Source of the DNA: Lojkania enalia
Lineage: Eukaryota > Ascomycota > Dothideomycetes > Pleosporales
Reading direction: 5' to 3'
Length of the DNA stretch: 29,600 nucleotides
Assembly (NCBI GenBank): GCA_010094045.1
Contig: ML986782.1
Span: 54,820-84,419, forward strand
Shown: piece after piece, positions 10,786 to 21,716 of the stretch
How positions within the stretch are numbered: position 1 is the stretch's first letter
How the letters are laid out: every line of letters begins with the position of its first letter
Made by a program: the position numbers and the translations under genes
The notes under the pieces: model-generated
What the model was told of the DNA's origin: nothing
The model's input: the letters and a program-made list of their open reading frames with translations, nothing else
The model's database searches: none

Positions 10786-12513
10786 ATAAGTATAATTTAT
10801 TAAATATTAATTTATTATATTTATTTAGAGGAAAGTATTTCTAAATTTCTATTATTCTATATTTAAAAAGCGTTAATATATACCTAAACGCTCTTATTAA
10901 TATAGATATTTAAGGCTTTTTATTCTTTAATTCTATAGTAGCTAGATTACTCTCTTAAGCCTTATATATATTAATATAGTACTTACCCTTTAAAATTACT
11001 GTTAAAGGTTTTTAGGACCGAATCTAAACTTTAGTTAATTAGTATATTTACTTATACCTATAAATTAATAGAAGAACTATCTAAAACTATCTATTTATTA
11101 TTATAGATCTAGGTATTTAGGATTATATTATTAGTATTAAATAGTTATATTATTTTCAACTTTAACTAGATATAGATAAGAATCGGATTATATAGCTTTT
11201 TAAGTATCCTACTACTTATAATCCTTTACCTTCTCTTCTTATATAATTAACTTAGCTAGTATATAATAAGAAAGTAGAGCTAGATATCTAGTAATATAAC
11301 ACTCTATAGAAAAAGAACTGTTTTAGTAGTCTTATAGTCTGACTATCTATTATATTAAAGGTCTATTAAGACTACTAAAACTATATTAGTCTCTTATAAC
11401 CTATAGTCTAAATAAGTTTAAAGCTCTCGTACGCTTATATATAATAAAGTCCGAACCTAATCTAAAGAAAGTCTATTCTTCTATTATTACTCTTATTTTA
11501 GCTAATACTTTCTACTTTAATATAAAGAGGAAAGAGAACGAGTTTTTCTCTATATCTCTATACGAAATTAAACGGCTAATTAAAGATAAGCAAGCCCTAG
11601 AGCTAGAAGATAAAACTAAAAACAAAGTACTAGTAAATCTCTAATTACTATCTAAATACTATAAGTATTAAAATATATTTAGTAAAACTGCAGCTTATTA
11701 ATTACTAGAATACTACTCTTATAATTATAAGATTATCCTTATAAAACCTCTCCCTAATAGTTACAACCTGTTGTATAAGTAGAATATTAAGAAGTTGAAG
11801 GTAACTAAAAAGTATATTATAGATAATCTATAATATAGGTATATTAAGTAGAGTTAGAACTTTTTTATATTTCTAATCTTTTATATCTATAAATCTAATA
11901 GCGACCTATATATTTACGTAGATTATTATAAACTTAATACTCTTACCTATAAGAATATATATCTAATACTATATATAGATAAACTTCTATTTAGGCCTAC
12001 TAAAGTAGTAATTTTTACTAAGTTTAATATTCGTATAGCCTTTAATAAAATTAAAATAGATTCTAGTTCTAAGAAATATACTACCTTTTATACTCGATAT
12101 AGAACCTATAAGTATAAAGTTCTACCTTTTAGATTATATAACAGCTTAACAACTTACTAGTATTATATAAATAACGTACTAATCGACTACCTAGATAACT
12201 TCTATATTACTTATCTAGATAATATCCTTATCTATTTAGAAGATAAGGTAATATATACTATCTACGTTAAGAAAGTTCTTAAGAGATTATGTTAAGTAGG
12301 GTTATAAGTTAATATTAAGAAGAGTAAATTCTATATTACCTGAACTAAATACTTTAACTATATCTTCTTAAATAAAGGTTTTAAGGTTAATTTAGAGAAG
12401 GTAGATATACTATATAACTAGTAGCTACCTACTATTATAACAGGTGTAAAATCCTTCTTAGGTTTTACTAGATTCTATTAACAGTTTATATTAGAATTCT
12501 CGTATATTATAAA
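10750..12513 (+). pseudogene. pol: A3 pol remnant, part 1: protease and reverse transcriptase (left of gap)
   Basis: Protease is at about 10840-11180 in the register -1 to gag (LNALINIDI, a stop, then GFLF; intact members have a DTG or DSG motif here) and continues to IIIDLGI near 11100. RT lies at about 11420-12513 in a further -1 register, so there is an indel at about 11,300-11,345. RT signatures are IILIKPLPNSYNLLYK near 11735, VDYYKLNTLT near 11918, VIFTKFNIRIAFN near 12010, and YLDNILIYLED at about 12212 (catalytic YLDD with the second Asp changed to Asn). SFLGFTRFY near 12453 marks the end of the palm-connection region. Only RIP-type stops interrupt it. Confidence 0.92.
11067..12513 (+). 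repeat. 1447-bp exact direct duplication, left copy
   Basis: It is identical, as far as I can compare by eye, to 12524-13970 (constant offset 1457). The left copy ends exactly at the first N and the right copy begins exactly after the last N. Other A-family copies in the window differ at many transitions, so identity this long is unlikely for two independent RIP-treated copies. Confidence 0.93.
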
Positions 12514-12523
12514 NNNNNNNNNN
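12514..12523. other. Assembly gap (10 N)
   Basis: Ten N join two contigs whose ends carry the same 1447 bp. The gap falls inside RT of A3. Confidence 0.99.
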
Positions 12524-13970
12524 AATAGAAGAACTATCTAAAACTATCTATTTATTATTATAGATCTAGGTATTTAGGATTATATTATTAGTATTAAATA
12601 GTTATATTATTTTCAACTTTAACTAGATATAGATAAGAATCGGATTATATAGCTTTTTAAGTATCCTACTACTTATAATCCTTTACCTTCTCTTCTTATA
12701 TAATTAACTTAGCTAGTATATAATAAGAAAGTAGAGCTAGATATCTAGTAATATAACACTCTATAGAAAAAGAACTGTTTTAGTAGTCTTATAGTCTGAC
12801 TATCTATTATATTAAAGGTCTATTAAGACTACTAAAACTATATTAGTCTCTTATAACCTATAGTCTAAATAAGTTTAAAGCTCTCGTACGCTTATATATA
12901 ATAAAGTCCGAACCTAATCTAAAGAAAGTCTATTCTTCTATTATTACTCTTATTTTAGCTAATACTTTCTACTTTAATATAAAGAGGAAAGAGAACGAGT
13001 TTTTCTCTATATCTCTATACGAAATTAAACGGCTAATTAAAGATAAGCAAGCCCTAGAGCTAGAAGATAAAACTAAAAACAAAGTACTAGTAAATCTCTA
13101 ATTACTATCTAAATACTATAAGTATTAAAATATATTTAGTAAAACTGCAGCTTATTAATTACTAGAATACTACTCTTATAATTATAAGATTATCCTTATA
13201 AAACCTCTCCCTAATAGTTACAACCTGTTGTATAAGTAGAATATTAAGAAGTTGAAGGTAACTAAAAAGTATATTATAGATAATCTATAATATAGGTATA
13301 TTAAGTAGAGTTAGAACTTTTTTATATTTCTAATCTTTTATATCTATAAATCTAATAGCGACCTATATATTTACGTAGATTATTATAAACTTAATACTCT
13401 TACCTATAAGAATATATATCTAATACTATATATAGATAAACTTCTATTTAGGCCTACTAAAGTAGTAATTTTTACTAAGTTTAATATTCGTATAGCCTTT
13501 AATAAAATTAAAATAGATTCTAGTTCTAAGAAATATACTACCTTTTATACTCGATATAGAACCTATAAGTATAAAGTTCTACCTTTTAGATTATATAACA
13601 GCTTAACAACTTACTAGTATTATATAAATAACGTACTAATCGACTACCTAGATAACTTCTATATTACTTATCTAGATAATATCCTTATCTATTTAGAAGA
13701 TAAGGTAATATATACTATCTACGTTAAGAAAGTTCTTAAGAGATTATGTTAAGTAGGGTTATAAGTTAATATTAAGAAGAGTAAATTCTATATTACCTGA
13801 ACTAAATACTTTAACTATATCTTCTTAAATAAAGGTTTTAAGGTTAATTTAGAGAAGGTAGATATACTATATAACTAGTAGCTACCTACTATTATAACAG
13901 GTGTAAAATCCTTCTTAGGTTTTACTAGATTCTATTAACAGTTTATATTAGAATTCTCGTATATTATAAA
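12524..13970 (+). repeat. 1447-bp exact direct duplication, right copy
   Basis: This repeats 11067-12513. Continuing past 13970, RT runs on normally into RNase H, so this copy connects to the 3' half of A3. Confidence 0.93.
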
Positions 13971-16200
13971 GCTAATTATTATACTATAGAGTTCTATAAC
14001 CTCTTTTATATAGACTTTAGAATATAATATTACTTTTAAGAAATTAAAGTTAGCCCTGTTAAGTATACTTATACTCTACTACTTTAACTCTATATTAGAA
14101 ATAAAAATGGAAACTAATACTTCTAATAGAATAGTTATAAGAGTACTATTATAGAAATATTCTAATAGAAAATAGTACCCTATAGTATTTTATAGTAAGG
14201 TTTTATCCGGTTTAGAACTAAACTAGGAGATCTATAATAAGGAACTATTTGCAATCGTTACTATATTTAAGTAATAGAGGGTAGAACTTACTTTAGTAGC
14301 TACTAGAACTCTAGTATATACTAATTATCGCTTACTTAAATATTTTAAAACTACGAAGATACTTAATACTTGTTAAATTTATTAGACTAAGGAATTAGCT
14401 TAGTATTAGTTCCGAATTGAGTATACCTTAGATAAGAATAATACTAGAATAGATATCTTTAGTTATCGCGAATAAGATATAGAAAACTTAAAAACAGCTT
14501 AAACTAATAACTAGTTAAGAGTCCTATTTAGACCGTATCAATTTCACCCCTAAATTAATACTAAATTAGCCTAGTCCTATATTATTTAAATAATAATTTA
14601 AGTAGCTATACTAAACGTTATTAAAGGCTAAGAGTAGATTATATTACTAGACTCTCTAGAGTTGATTAATATATTACTATAGAAAAACCGAGCCTCTTTT
14701 ACGTAGGAATATACCCTCTTATTCTATAAGTATTAGATAGAGAATAGACTACTCCTCTATAATAATCGTTTATATATTTTATTAGATTTAAGCTTTTATA
14801 TACAACTTATATAAGAGACTTATAACTAAGTATCCTCTATATACCTAAGTACTACTAAAACCTATTAGTTACTATCCTAGAAGTACTACTAAAAAAGTAT
14901 AGAAGCTACTTATAAACAATATATATAGAATTATATCCTATATTATAAAGCTTATCTAATATAAACCTAAACTCTAGGTTTTATCTACCTACTTTCTATA
15001 CTAAATTAACTAATATAGTACTTATATATTAACTTTAAGAATTTCTCTATAGATAAGTCCGGATATAATTAGATTATAGTAGTAATTAATCGCCTATCTA
15101 AATAAGTAGTATCTATTTCCTACTATTATATAATTAACGTACGGGGAATAGCCGAATTATTTATTTAATAAGTATACTACTTTAACTATACGCTCGAAAC
15201 TATTATTTTAGACTAAAAACCTTAGTTTATATCTAATTTCTAGTCTAAATTCTGCTATATCTTAGGTGTAAAGATTAAACTATCTACTACTTATTATAAA
15301 AAGACTAACAGATAGACGGAAATTATAAATAAGTATATCGATTAGAGACTATACTCTTTTATATCCTTCTACTAAAATAACTAGAGTTCTCTATTACCTA
15401 TAATTAACCGAGTATAAGTAACTCTACCCTATATAACTATTAAAATATCCCCGTATTAGATTCTATATAGATTTAAGCTCTATTAGAGTTAGGATTAGAA
15501 ATATTCTATTAATTCTATTACTATAATAGATAAATTAAATTATAAAGATACTTTAGCTCTAGTAACTCATATATATATAGCCTAGAAAACCATAAAAGCT
15601 AATATTAAAAAAGCGTAGAATCATATATAATCTATTATTAACTATTACTAGTAACTAATTAATTAGTAGATTAGTAATATAGTCTACCTAAATACTAAGA
15701 ATTTTATAGTCTAGAAACTAAGCCGAAAACTATTTAATTAATAGGAGAACTTTTTTAAAGTACTAGAATAGATTAGAAATTTATACTATTTATAGCTACC
15801 CCTAAGATTAAAAATATATAATATCTTCGTACTAAACCTACTATATAAAAACCTCTAAAACCCTCTACTAGGGTAAAAAGTTCTAAAACTACCCGCTATC
15901 GCTATTAAGAGGGTAGAAGAGTAGGAGGTTAAGGAAATACTAGCTAGTAAGCTATATTATAAAACCCTTAAATATTGTATAAAATAGGTAGGATATAATT
16001 TTAACCTGGTTTAATATAAAGTCTTAAATTTTATAGGTTTACTTTATAAGCTAAAAGTTTTTTATAATAAGTATCTAAATTAGCTAAGATCCTTAAAAAT
16101 TCTAACTAAATAGATTAAGGTATATAAAGATAGTATAGAGAATATAAATTACCTAGTAGACGATAATATATAAGAGTTAAGTAGTAAATTTAAAAACTAA
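12524..16200 (+). pseudogene. pol: A3 pol remnant, part 2: RT (repeated), RNase H, integrase, chromodomain
   Basis: RT motifs recur (YLDN at 13669-13680), followed in the same register by RNase H (METN near 14107), integrase (about 14620-15600, closely parallel to A1) and chromodomain (about 15925-16110). The frame ends at TAA 16198-16200, the position seen in A1. Compared with A1 the differences I checked are overwhelmingly C/T and G/A. Function would have been reverse transcription, integration and chromatin targeting. Nothing here can be expressed as a working protein. Confidence 0.92.
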
Positions 16201-16215
16201 AGTATAGGCCTAAAA

Positions 16216-16860
16216 TTACTCCTCTATAAAATCTAGAGGGTCTAATAGCAGGCTATTAGATACCTCCCTAGTTCTCTTCTCTTCTACTCTTCTTCTCCTT
16301 CTTTCCTTCCAGACTCCCTTTAAACCTCTTTTACCTTATCTTTAGCCGCCTAAGAGCGCTGTAATATTAGCTTAAAGGCTAGATACTAGAGCCTCTAAAG
16401 CTGAAACTTAATAGAGTAACTTAATACCCTAGTAGAATAAAACTACCTAGATACTAGCTTTAAAAAAACTAGTTTTCTAACTCTTTATAACCTAGGCTAT
16501 AAGTACTAGATTATAAGTAGATTCTAAAACAGCCTTAAAGGCTACCTTTTTATCTTTCTTATCCTCTATATATTAGGCCGCCGCCTATAATTTAAGATAG
16601 CCCTAGAGGACTAGAAACTCCTCCTTATAGTAGGAGGGGATTTATAAGTACGTTAGTAGTAAGTATTCTACTAGTATTAGATGTAATTTATATAGGGTTA
16701 TACTTTTTATTTTATAAGATATAATACTTATATTTTTTTAATCTTAGAAACTAAAAGGTAAATATTATATACTACCTATAGACGAGCGCGTATATAGCTT
16801 AAAGATAGATAATTTAGAAGGCCTTTAAAAAGGCTTTAGAAGGTAGGTAGAGTAGTATAT
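16216..16860 (-). pseudogene. A3 antisense frame, 214 codons (unrecognised)
   Basis: This is the counterpart of the A1 frame, of the same 645-bp length. It begins at ATA (16860-16858), ends at TAA (16218-16216), and is tail-to-tail with pol with 15 bp between stops. Stops inside are RIP-type. No family is recognised. Confidence 0.6.
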
Positions 16861-17263
16861 TAATTAATTTTTTCTAAGAGGTGTTAGTAATACTTTAATA
16901 ATTAACGGTTCTAGAGACGCGTAATAATATATATAGAGTAGAAGTTATTATTTAGTTAAGAAAGTTTAGTTAATAACAATCTAGTAATATACTAAAGCTA
17001 GTAAATACTCGTTACTATATGTAACGAAATTGCAATATTAATAAACTATTATAATAGTAGTTACTAGCTAATATATAGATTAATTATACTTACTATAAAA
17101 ACCTTACTTAATATTATATTAATATATAAATATATCTCTATAGGTAACTACGCGTATTAACCCTTACTAATAAATATTTTAAAGAAATTTCTTTATACTA
17201 GAACCTATCTATAACAGCCCTAATTCCCTCCTAAACTAGTATAGATAGAAACTATTAGCCTAT
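16861..17263 (+). other. A3 noncoding region before polypurine tract
   Basis: This is the counterpart of 2901-3302 in A1, with no protein-like frame. It is also present reversed in A5. Confidence 0.5.
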
Positions 17264-17277
17264 AAGGAGGAGGGTAG
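17264..17277 (+). other. A3 polypurine tract
   Basis: AAGGAGGAGGGTAG lies directly before the 3' LTR. Confidence 0.75.
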
Positions 17278-17556
17278 TATAATAATACGAAGAAATCGTT
17301 CTATAAAAAGCTTTATATATAACCTTATCCTAAAGCTTTTCGCTTATCTTATCTTACCTCTAGCTCCGCTCCTTTTCCCTTCCGTATATAGTTATATACT
17401 CCTTTATAAGTAGCTTAATAGTTCTTCTATATCCTTTTATATAAGGCTTATAGGTGTTAATAGAATTTTTAGGTTTCTAAACCCCTATATACTCTTATAT
17501 ACCTCTAAGTAGATTTATACTATATTTAGATCTATTATCTTATCTATACTATTATA
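17278..17556 (+). repeat. 3' LTR of A3 (279 bp)
   Basis: It begins TATAATAATACGAAG and ends ACTATTATA. It differs from the A3 5' LTR by scattered C/T and G/A changes. Confidence 0.92.
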
Positions 17557-17864
17557 TATAGGTTATAGCTAAAATAAATTCGGATTAGTACTAGAAGATT
17601 TTTAAGAGTTTATCTAAGGTAATTTACGATCTAATACTACCCTAATCTACTCTAGTATTAATACTTTATTCTACTATAATTACTCTCTAATAATCTAATA
17701 AAACTCTTATACTTAAAAGGTATATAACCCTAGGTAATTACTATAATTATAGTAAACTAGAATACTTTATAAATAAATATATAGTCTTTAAAGTATAAGA
17801 AATAAAGGTTAAATAAGAGAAAATTAAAGAAGAAGAGTTTTTAGATATAAATAAATACTACCTA
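17557..17864 (+). pseudogene. gag: A4: family A gag fragment with zinc knuckle
   Basis: It corresponds to A3 about 10422-10730 on the plus strand, the C-terminal part of gag. It includes the RIP-altered knuckle (NYYNYSKLEYF near 17740) and an acidic tail. It is bounded left by the A3 3' LTR and right by the A5 LTR. The flank TATAG at 17557-17561 is native A-family sequence (see 29060-29064 in A6). The gag sequence expected on the other side of A3 is not at 8907. Confidence 0.85.
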
Positions 17865-18124
17865 TATAATAGTATAGGTAAGATAATAGGTTTAAATATA
17901 GTATAAATCTACTTAGAGGTATATAGAAGTATATAGAGGTTTAGGGACCTAGAAATTCTATTAATACCTATAAGCCTTATATAAAAGGATATAGAAACAC
18001 TATTAAGCTACTTATAAGAGAGTATATAACTATATACAGATGGGAAAAGGGGTAGAACTAGAGGTAGGATAAGATAAGTAAAAAGATAAAGCTTTTTATA
18101 GAACGATTTCTTTATATTATTATA
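17865..18124 (-). repeat. 3' LTR of A5 (260 bp, internal deletion)
   Basis: This is the reverse complement of the A-family LTR but about 19 bp shorter. The bases between GTAAAAAG and ATAAAGC that read ACTTTAGGATAAAGTTGTAT-like in A2 are missing. The ends agree with the other copies. Confidence 0.88.
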
Positions 18125-18540
18125 CTACCCCTCTCCTTATAGGCTGATAGTCCCTATCTATACTAGTTCGGGAGGGAATTAGGGCTATTATAAATAGGTT
18201 CTAGTATAAAGAAATTTCTTTAAGAAGATATTTACCGATAAGAATTAATACGCGCAGTTACCTATAGAGATATATTTATTAATATAATATTAAGTAAAGT
18301 TTTTATAGTAAATATAATTAACCTATATATCGGCTAGTAACTACTATCATAATAGTTTATTAATATTACAATTTTATCGTATATAGTAATAAGCGTTTAC
18401 TAGCTTTAGTATATTACTAGGTTATTGTTAACTAAACTTCTTTAACTAAATAATAACTTCTACTCTATACGTATTATTATACGTTCCTAAAACTATTAAT
18501 AATTAAAGTATTACTAACGCCTTATAGAAAAAATTAATTA
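18125..18540 (+). other. A5 polypurine tract complement and noncoding 3' region
   Basis: CTACCCCTCTCCTTATAGG at 18125-18143 is the complement of the polypurine tract. The rest matches, reversed, the noncoding region of A1 and A3. It keeps more of the original sequence (GGGAGGGAATTAGGGC) than A3 does. Confidence 0.6.
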
Positions 18541-19092
18541 ATATACTACTCCGCCCACCTTTTAAAATCTTTTTAAAAGCCTTCTAAATTATCTACTTTT
18601 AAACTATATATACGCTTACCTATAGATAGTATATAATATTTTTCTTTTAGTTTCTAAGATTAAAAAAATGCAAGTATTATATCTTATAAAATAAAAATTA
18701 CAACCCCGTACGAATCGTATCTAATACTAGTAGAGTACTTACTATTAATATACTTATAAATCCCCTCCTACTATAAAGAGGAGTTTCTAGTCTTCTAGAG
18801 CTATCTTAAACTATAAATAGCAGCCCGATATATAGGAGATAAGAAGAATAAAAAGGTAGCCTTTAAGGCTATTTTAGAATCTACTTATAGTCTAGCGTTT
18901 ATAGCCTAGATTATAAAAAGTTAAAAAAATAGCCTTTTTACAGCTAATATCTAGGTAGTTTTATTCTACTAGGGTACTAAACTACTTTATCGGGTTTTAG
19001 CTTTAGAGGCTCTAATATCTAGCCTTTAAACTAATATCGTGGCGCTTTTAGGCGGTTAAAGATAAAGTAGAGAAAGTTTAAGAGGAGTCTAG
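18541..19092 (+). pseudogene. A5 copy of the antisense frame, first 184 codons, split by element C
   Basis: On the plus strand (antisense to A5 pol) the frame begins at ATA 18541 and runs to the C insertion. Readable parts include ITTPYESYLILVEYLL near 18699, KKVAFKAILESTYSLAFIA near 18853 and LALEALISSL near 18997. After removal of element C and one copy of TCTAG it continues at 26568 for 31 codons to TAA 26658-26660. The total is 645 bp, identical to A1 and A3. Stops are RIP-type only. Confidence 0.62.
19088..19092 (+). repeat. Target site duplication TCTAG, left copy of element C
   Basis: TCTAG directly precedes the LTR start TGTTATAAAT and is repeated at 26563-26567 directly after the 3' LTR. 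Joining the flanks with one TCTAG restores the uninterrupted sequence seen reversed in A1 (GAGTCTAGAGGGAA complement, about 2341-2356). Confidence 0.95.
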
Positions 19093-19632
19093 TGTTATAA
19101 ATATAAAATACTAAGAGGTATCGCCTCTATAGCTAGGGCTTAATCTAATATTAGCTACTATAGAGGTCGACTTAGATAAGGACCGATAGGGTAATAACAG
19201 GTAGAAGCATATTAGGGACTAGTTATTAGACAGTAAGTAGTAGGATTATAGGAACTAGAGAGATGATTAGTTAGATAATAAAATATAGTACAACCTATAT
19301 ATATAACTATAGTAGAAGTGTTAGGTATAGTAGGATGGACCTGATAGACCTAATAGACCTGATAAGCTAGGCTTAGCGGTCTTAGACTTAACTATATAAG
19401 AAGGAAGATCTTCTTATAAAAGTTAGGTCCTTTATAGTTATTCTCGCAGATTTATCTTATTACTCTATTAGACTTCTAAATATACTTATTACATTCGAAG
19501 AACCGGCGAACCTAATACTCTCTTATTACTAAAGCTACTACATCTAACCAATTTAATATAAATAAGACCCTAGCGCGCGTACGACTACAATAGCAGTTAT
19601 TATATATATTAGCGGTATATAAGTTAGTAATA
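19093..19632 (+). repeat. 5' LTR of element C (540 bp)
   Basis: It begins TGTTATAAAT (intact TG) and ends TTAGTAATA (CA changed to TA). It is the same length as the 3' LTR. It retains CpG-containing stretches such as GGTCGACTTAG and GCGCGCGTACGAC that RIP spares. Confidence 0.95.
19338..19364 (+). repeat. Three 9-bp direct repeats in the C LTR
   Basis: GACCTGATA, GACCTAATA, GACCTGATA in tandem; also in the 3' LTR at 26268-26294 with one further G to A change. This could be an enhancer-like array in U3, but the function is unknown. Confidence 0.7.
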
Positions 19633-19700
19633 TAATAACTACCCAACGTTAAGAGAATAGAAACTATCTAAAGATATCTACTGCATCGTAAAGTTAAGTT

Positions 19701-21716
19701 ATAATAATCTAAAGGCTGTAAGCCCTAGAGGAAACTATAGTATAGAAAGTATAGAAATAGGAAACCTGTATTATATAGATATAATATAAGCTAGCCGCAG
19801 CTAGAACCGACCTAGCTAAAGCTAAATAATAAGTATAAGCTAAGATAGCTTTGCTAAAGAAGTTTAACGGTAAGAAAGAATATATTAACCCTTTTCTTAC
19901 ATTAATAGAGCTGTACTTTAGGTTTAATAGCACGACCTTCTTCCTAGATAAGAATAAGATCTTAGCTGTAATAATAAATATAGAAGAGATACTACTAGTA
20001 TAGGCCGAACTATTTATAGTAGACTAGCTAGAGAATAGAGGTAATATAAAGAAGACTAGGGAATCTACGGACGAACTCTTTAAGAGCTGGGAAGGATTTA
20101 AGAATAAGGTCCGGAACATCTTTAGAGAAGTAGATATAGAATAGAAAGTATAAAGAAAGCTACTAAGGCTAACCTAGATTAAGAGGGTAACGGATTATAC
20201 TATAGAATTCTAGAGACTTAGTACTAGACTAGGATAGGACGATAGTATATTAGTAGGAATCTTCTATAAAGGTCTTAAGGATAAGGTTAAAGATAACCTA
20301 GCTAGAGAAGAAAGGCCAACCAAACTATTAGAAATAATCGAATTAGCGGTTAGGATTAACAACCGTCAGTATAAGTAGGAAATAGAGAAAAGATCTTAGC
20401 TGTAAATATTCGTACTAGTAAAGAAAGAAAGTAAGATAGTGTTATAAGATAGTAATCTAATAGTCCTTAGAAAAGTTGAAAAGGATAAGAGAAAGAACTA
20501 CCAACAATCAAGGATAAGCAATCTTAAGAAAGAAAGGCTTAAAAAGGGAGCGTACCTTCTATATAGATAAAAAGGGTACTATACAAAAGAATATCTAAAT
20601 AAGAAGAAGAAAGCCTAAATAATAACTGCGCAACCTATTAATAGATACTAACTAATATAGTACTAAACGTATTATATAAATAATAGATACAAGATATACT
20701 ATTTAGTAAAAAAAGGGAGCAATTATTAGCTACAGCTAAAAAGGGCAGCGGTAGTTATTAAACGTATAGAGTATCTACTAGGAGTACTAGAATTTAATAG
20801 TACGACTATCCTAGAAAGAATAAAGTAAAAGAAGTACTAGATCTATAATAAAATATACTAGGTAAAATTATACCCTTAGGAATACTAGAATATTCCATTC
20901 GAGGAAGTAACGTTCTAAGATAGTTAGGACGTACTAGAAGCCGTAGTAAAATTAGCAGGAAAGGTTATAAACGAAGAAATATTTGAGTATATATAAGAGA
21001 TATACTAAAGCTACCCTATAGAACTAGTAAAAGGTAAGAAAGGGAAATATATATTACCCTATAAAAACAGCTGTAAAAAAGATTGGGCCAGCTATTATTA
21101 AAATAACTACTAGATATATAAGAGTATTAAGATAAAGCTAGGAGTATAGCTAAAAATAGATACGGAATTATTACTAAAAATCTTACTATTTTAGGATAAA
21201 ATAGAAGATTATATAGAAAATAGGCACTATTAGATTTACGGAAGTCTAATTTACCTTAGAATAGAGTATCTACACCAGTTTAGTAAAATCGTCGTAGAAG
21301 CTGAAAAGCCGAGAAAAGTAGTCTTAGAAGTAAAGGAGATGTAGGGGGACGTTAGAGGATAACTTAATATTACGGCTCGTAAAATAACAGGAGTAAATAT
21401 ATCTAAGAAAGAAGAACGTCTTAAGGATAATATATATTTAGAGGAATATAAAGCGTTAAGCTGGAAATAATATATAGTTAAATGCTAGTACTACTAAAAT
21501 ATATTTAGAGTACTTAGATAGTAAAAATTAAATAAAGACTACCGACTAATTAAATAGTAATAATATTTCTTAGAATAGAAGTATAAGATATATAGTAAGT
21601 AAGTAAAGACTACTTATGCCTAAGAACTATAGATAAGATATAGTATAGATAGATGTCCGCTGTATAGAGGAGAAAAGGAGAAGATAGAGTTCTTCCTACC
21701 TTAGTTAAAAAACTAA
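19701..21716 (+). pseudogene. gag: Element C gag, unusually long (about 670 codons)
   Basis: In the register 0 mod 3, a coiled-coil-like N-terminus from ATA 19701 (probable ATG) leads to a capsid region: FNGKKEYINPFLTL at 19863, STDELFKSWEGFKNKVRNIF near 20060, VGIFYKGLKDKVKDNL near 20250, and LLEIIELAVRINNRQY near 20325. This is a typical gypsy capsid. A zinc knuckle at about 20551-20601 reads YLLYR, stop, KGYYTKEY: the CCHC pattern with all ligands changed to Tyr. The frame then continues about 370 more codons of unassigned sequence before stopping at TAA 21714-21716. That tail includes CKKDWASYY near 21071 and a late Cys-containing stretch near 21651. Gag normally ends soon after the knuckle, so this extension is odd. 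Confidence 0.85.
21707..21713 (+). promoter_or_regulatory. Candidate -1 ribosomal frameshift heptamer A AAA AAC
   Basis: In gag register the codons are TTA AAA AAC TAA, that is A AAA AAC followed at once by a gag stop. A shift of -1 here enters the open pol register (from CTA at 21713) that leads into protease. This is a canonical X XXY YYZ site at the right place. RIP can turn G into A, so some of the A may be secondary. Confidence 0.55.

Larger units (their letters stand above)
8908..17556 (+). mobile_element. Family A retrotransposon A3, nearly complete (contains assembly gap)
   Basis: It has 5' LTR, leader, gag, protease, RT, RNase H, integrase, chromodomain, antisense frame, polypurine tract and 3' LTR in canonical order. 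The apparent length of 8.65 kb includes a duplicated 1447 bp and 10 N; without them the element is about 7.2 kb. Both LTRs are 279 bp. The flanks do not match as a target duplication (GTTAG at 8903-8907 before, TATAG at 17557-17561 after). The 5' flank is the unidentified block while the 3' flank is A-family gag (A4). The copy is therefore either a recombinant of two insertions or chimeric at the gap. Confidence 0.9.

Noticed and set aside
12524..13970. Biological tandem duplication of RT in A3
   Set aside because: Exact abutment to both ends of the N gap and apparent identity in a RIP-mutated family make an assembly overlap more likely.
17557..17864. A4 as an intact upstream part of A3
   Set aside because: It is gag sequence lying downstream of the A3 3' LTR, so it belongs to a different copy into which A5 was inserted.
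19709..19933. Open minus-strand frame of 74 codons
   Set aside because: It lies wholly antisense to the leader and N-terminal gag of element C, has no recognisable motif, and the plus-strand gag register explains the sequence. Its openness follows from stops being concentrated in the sense frame.
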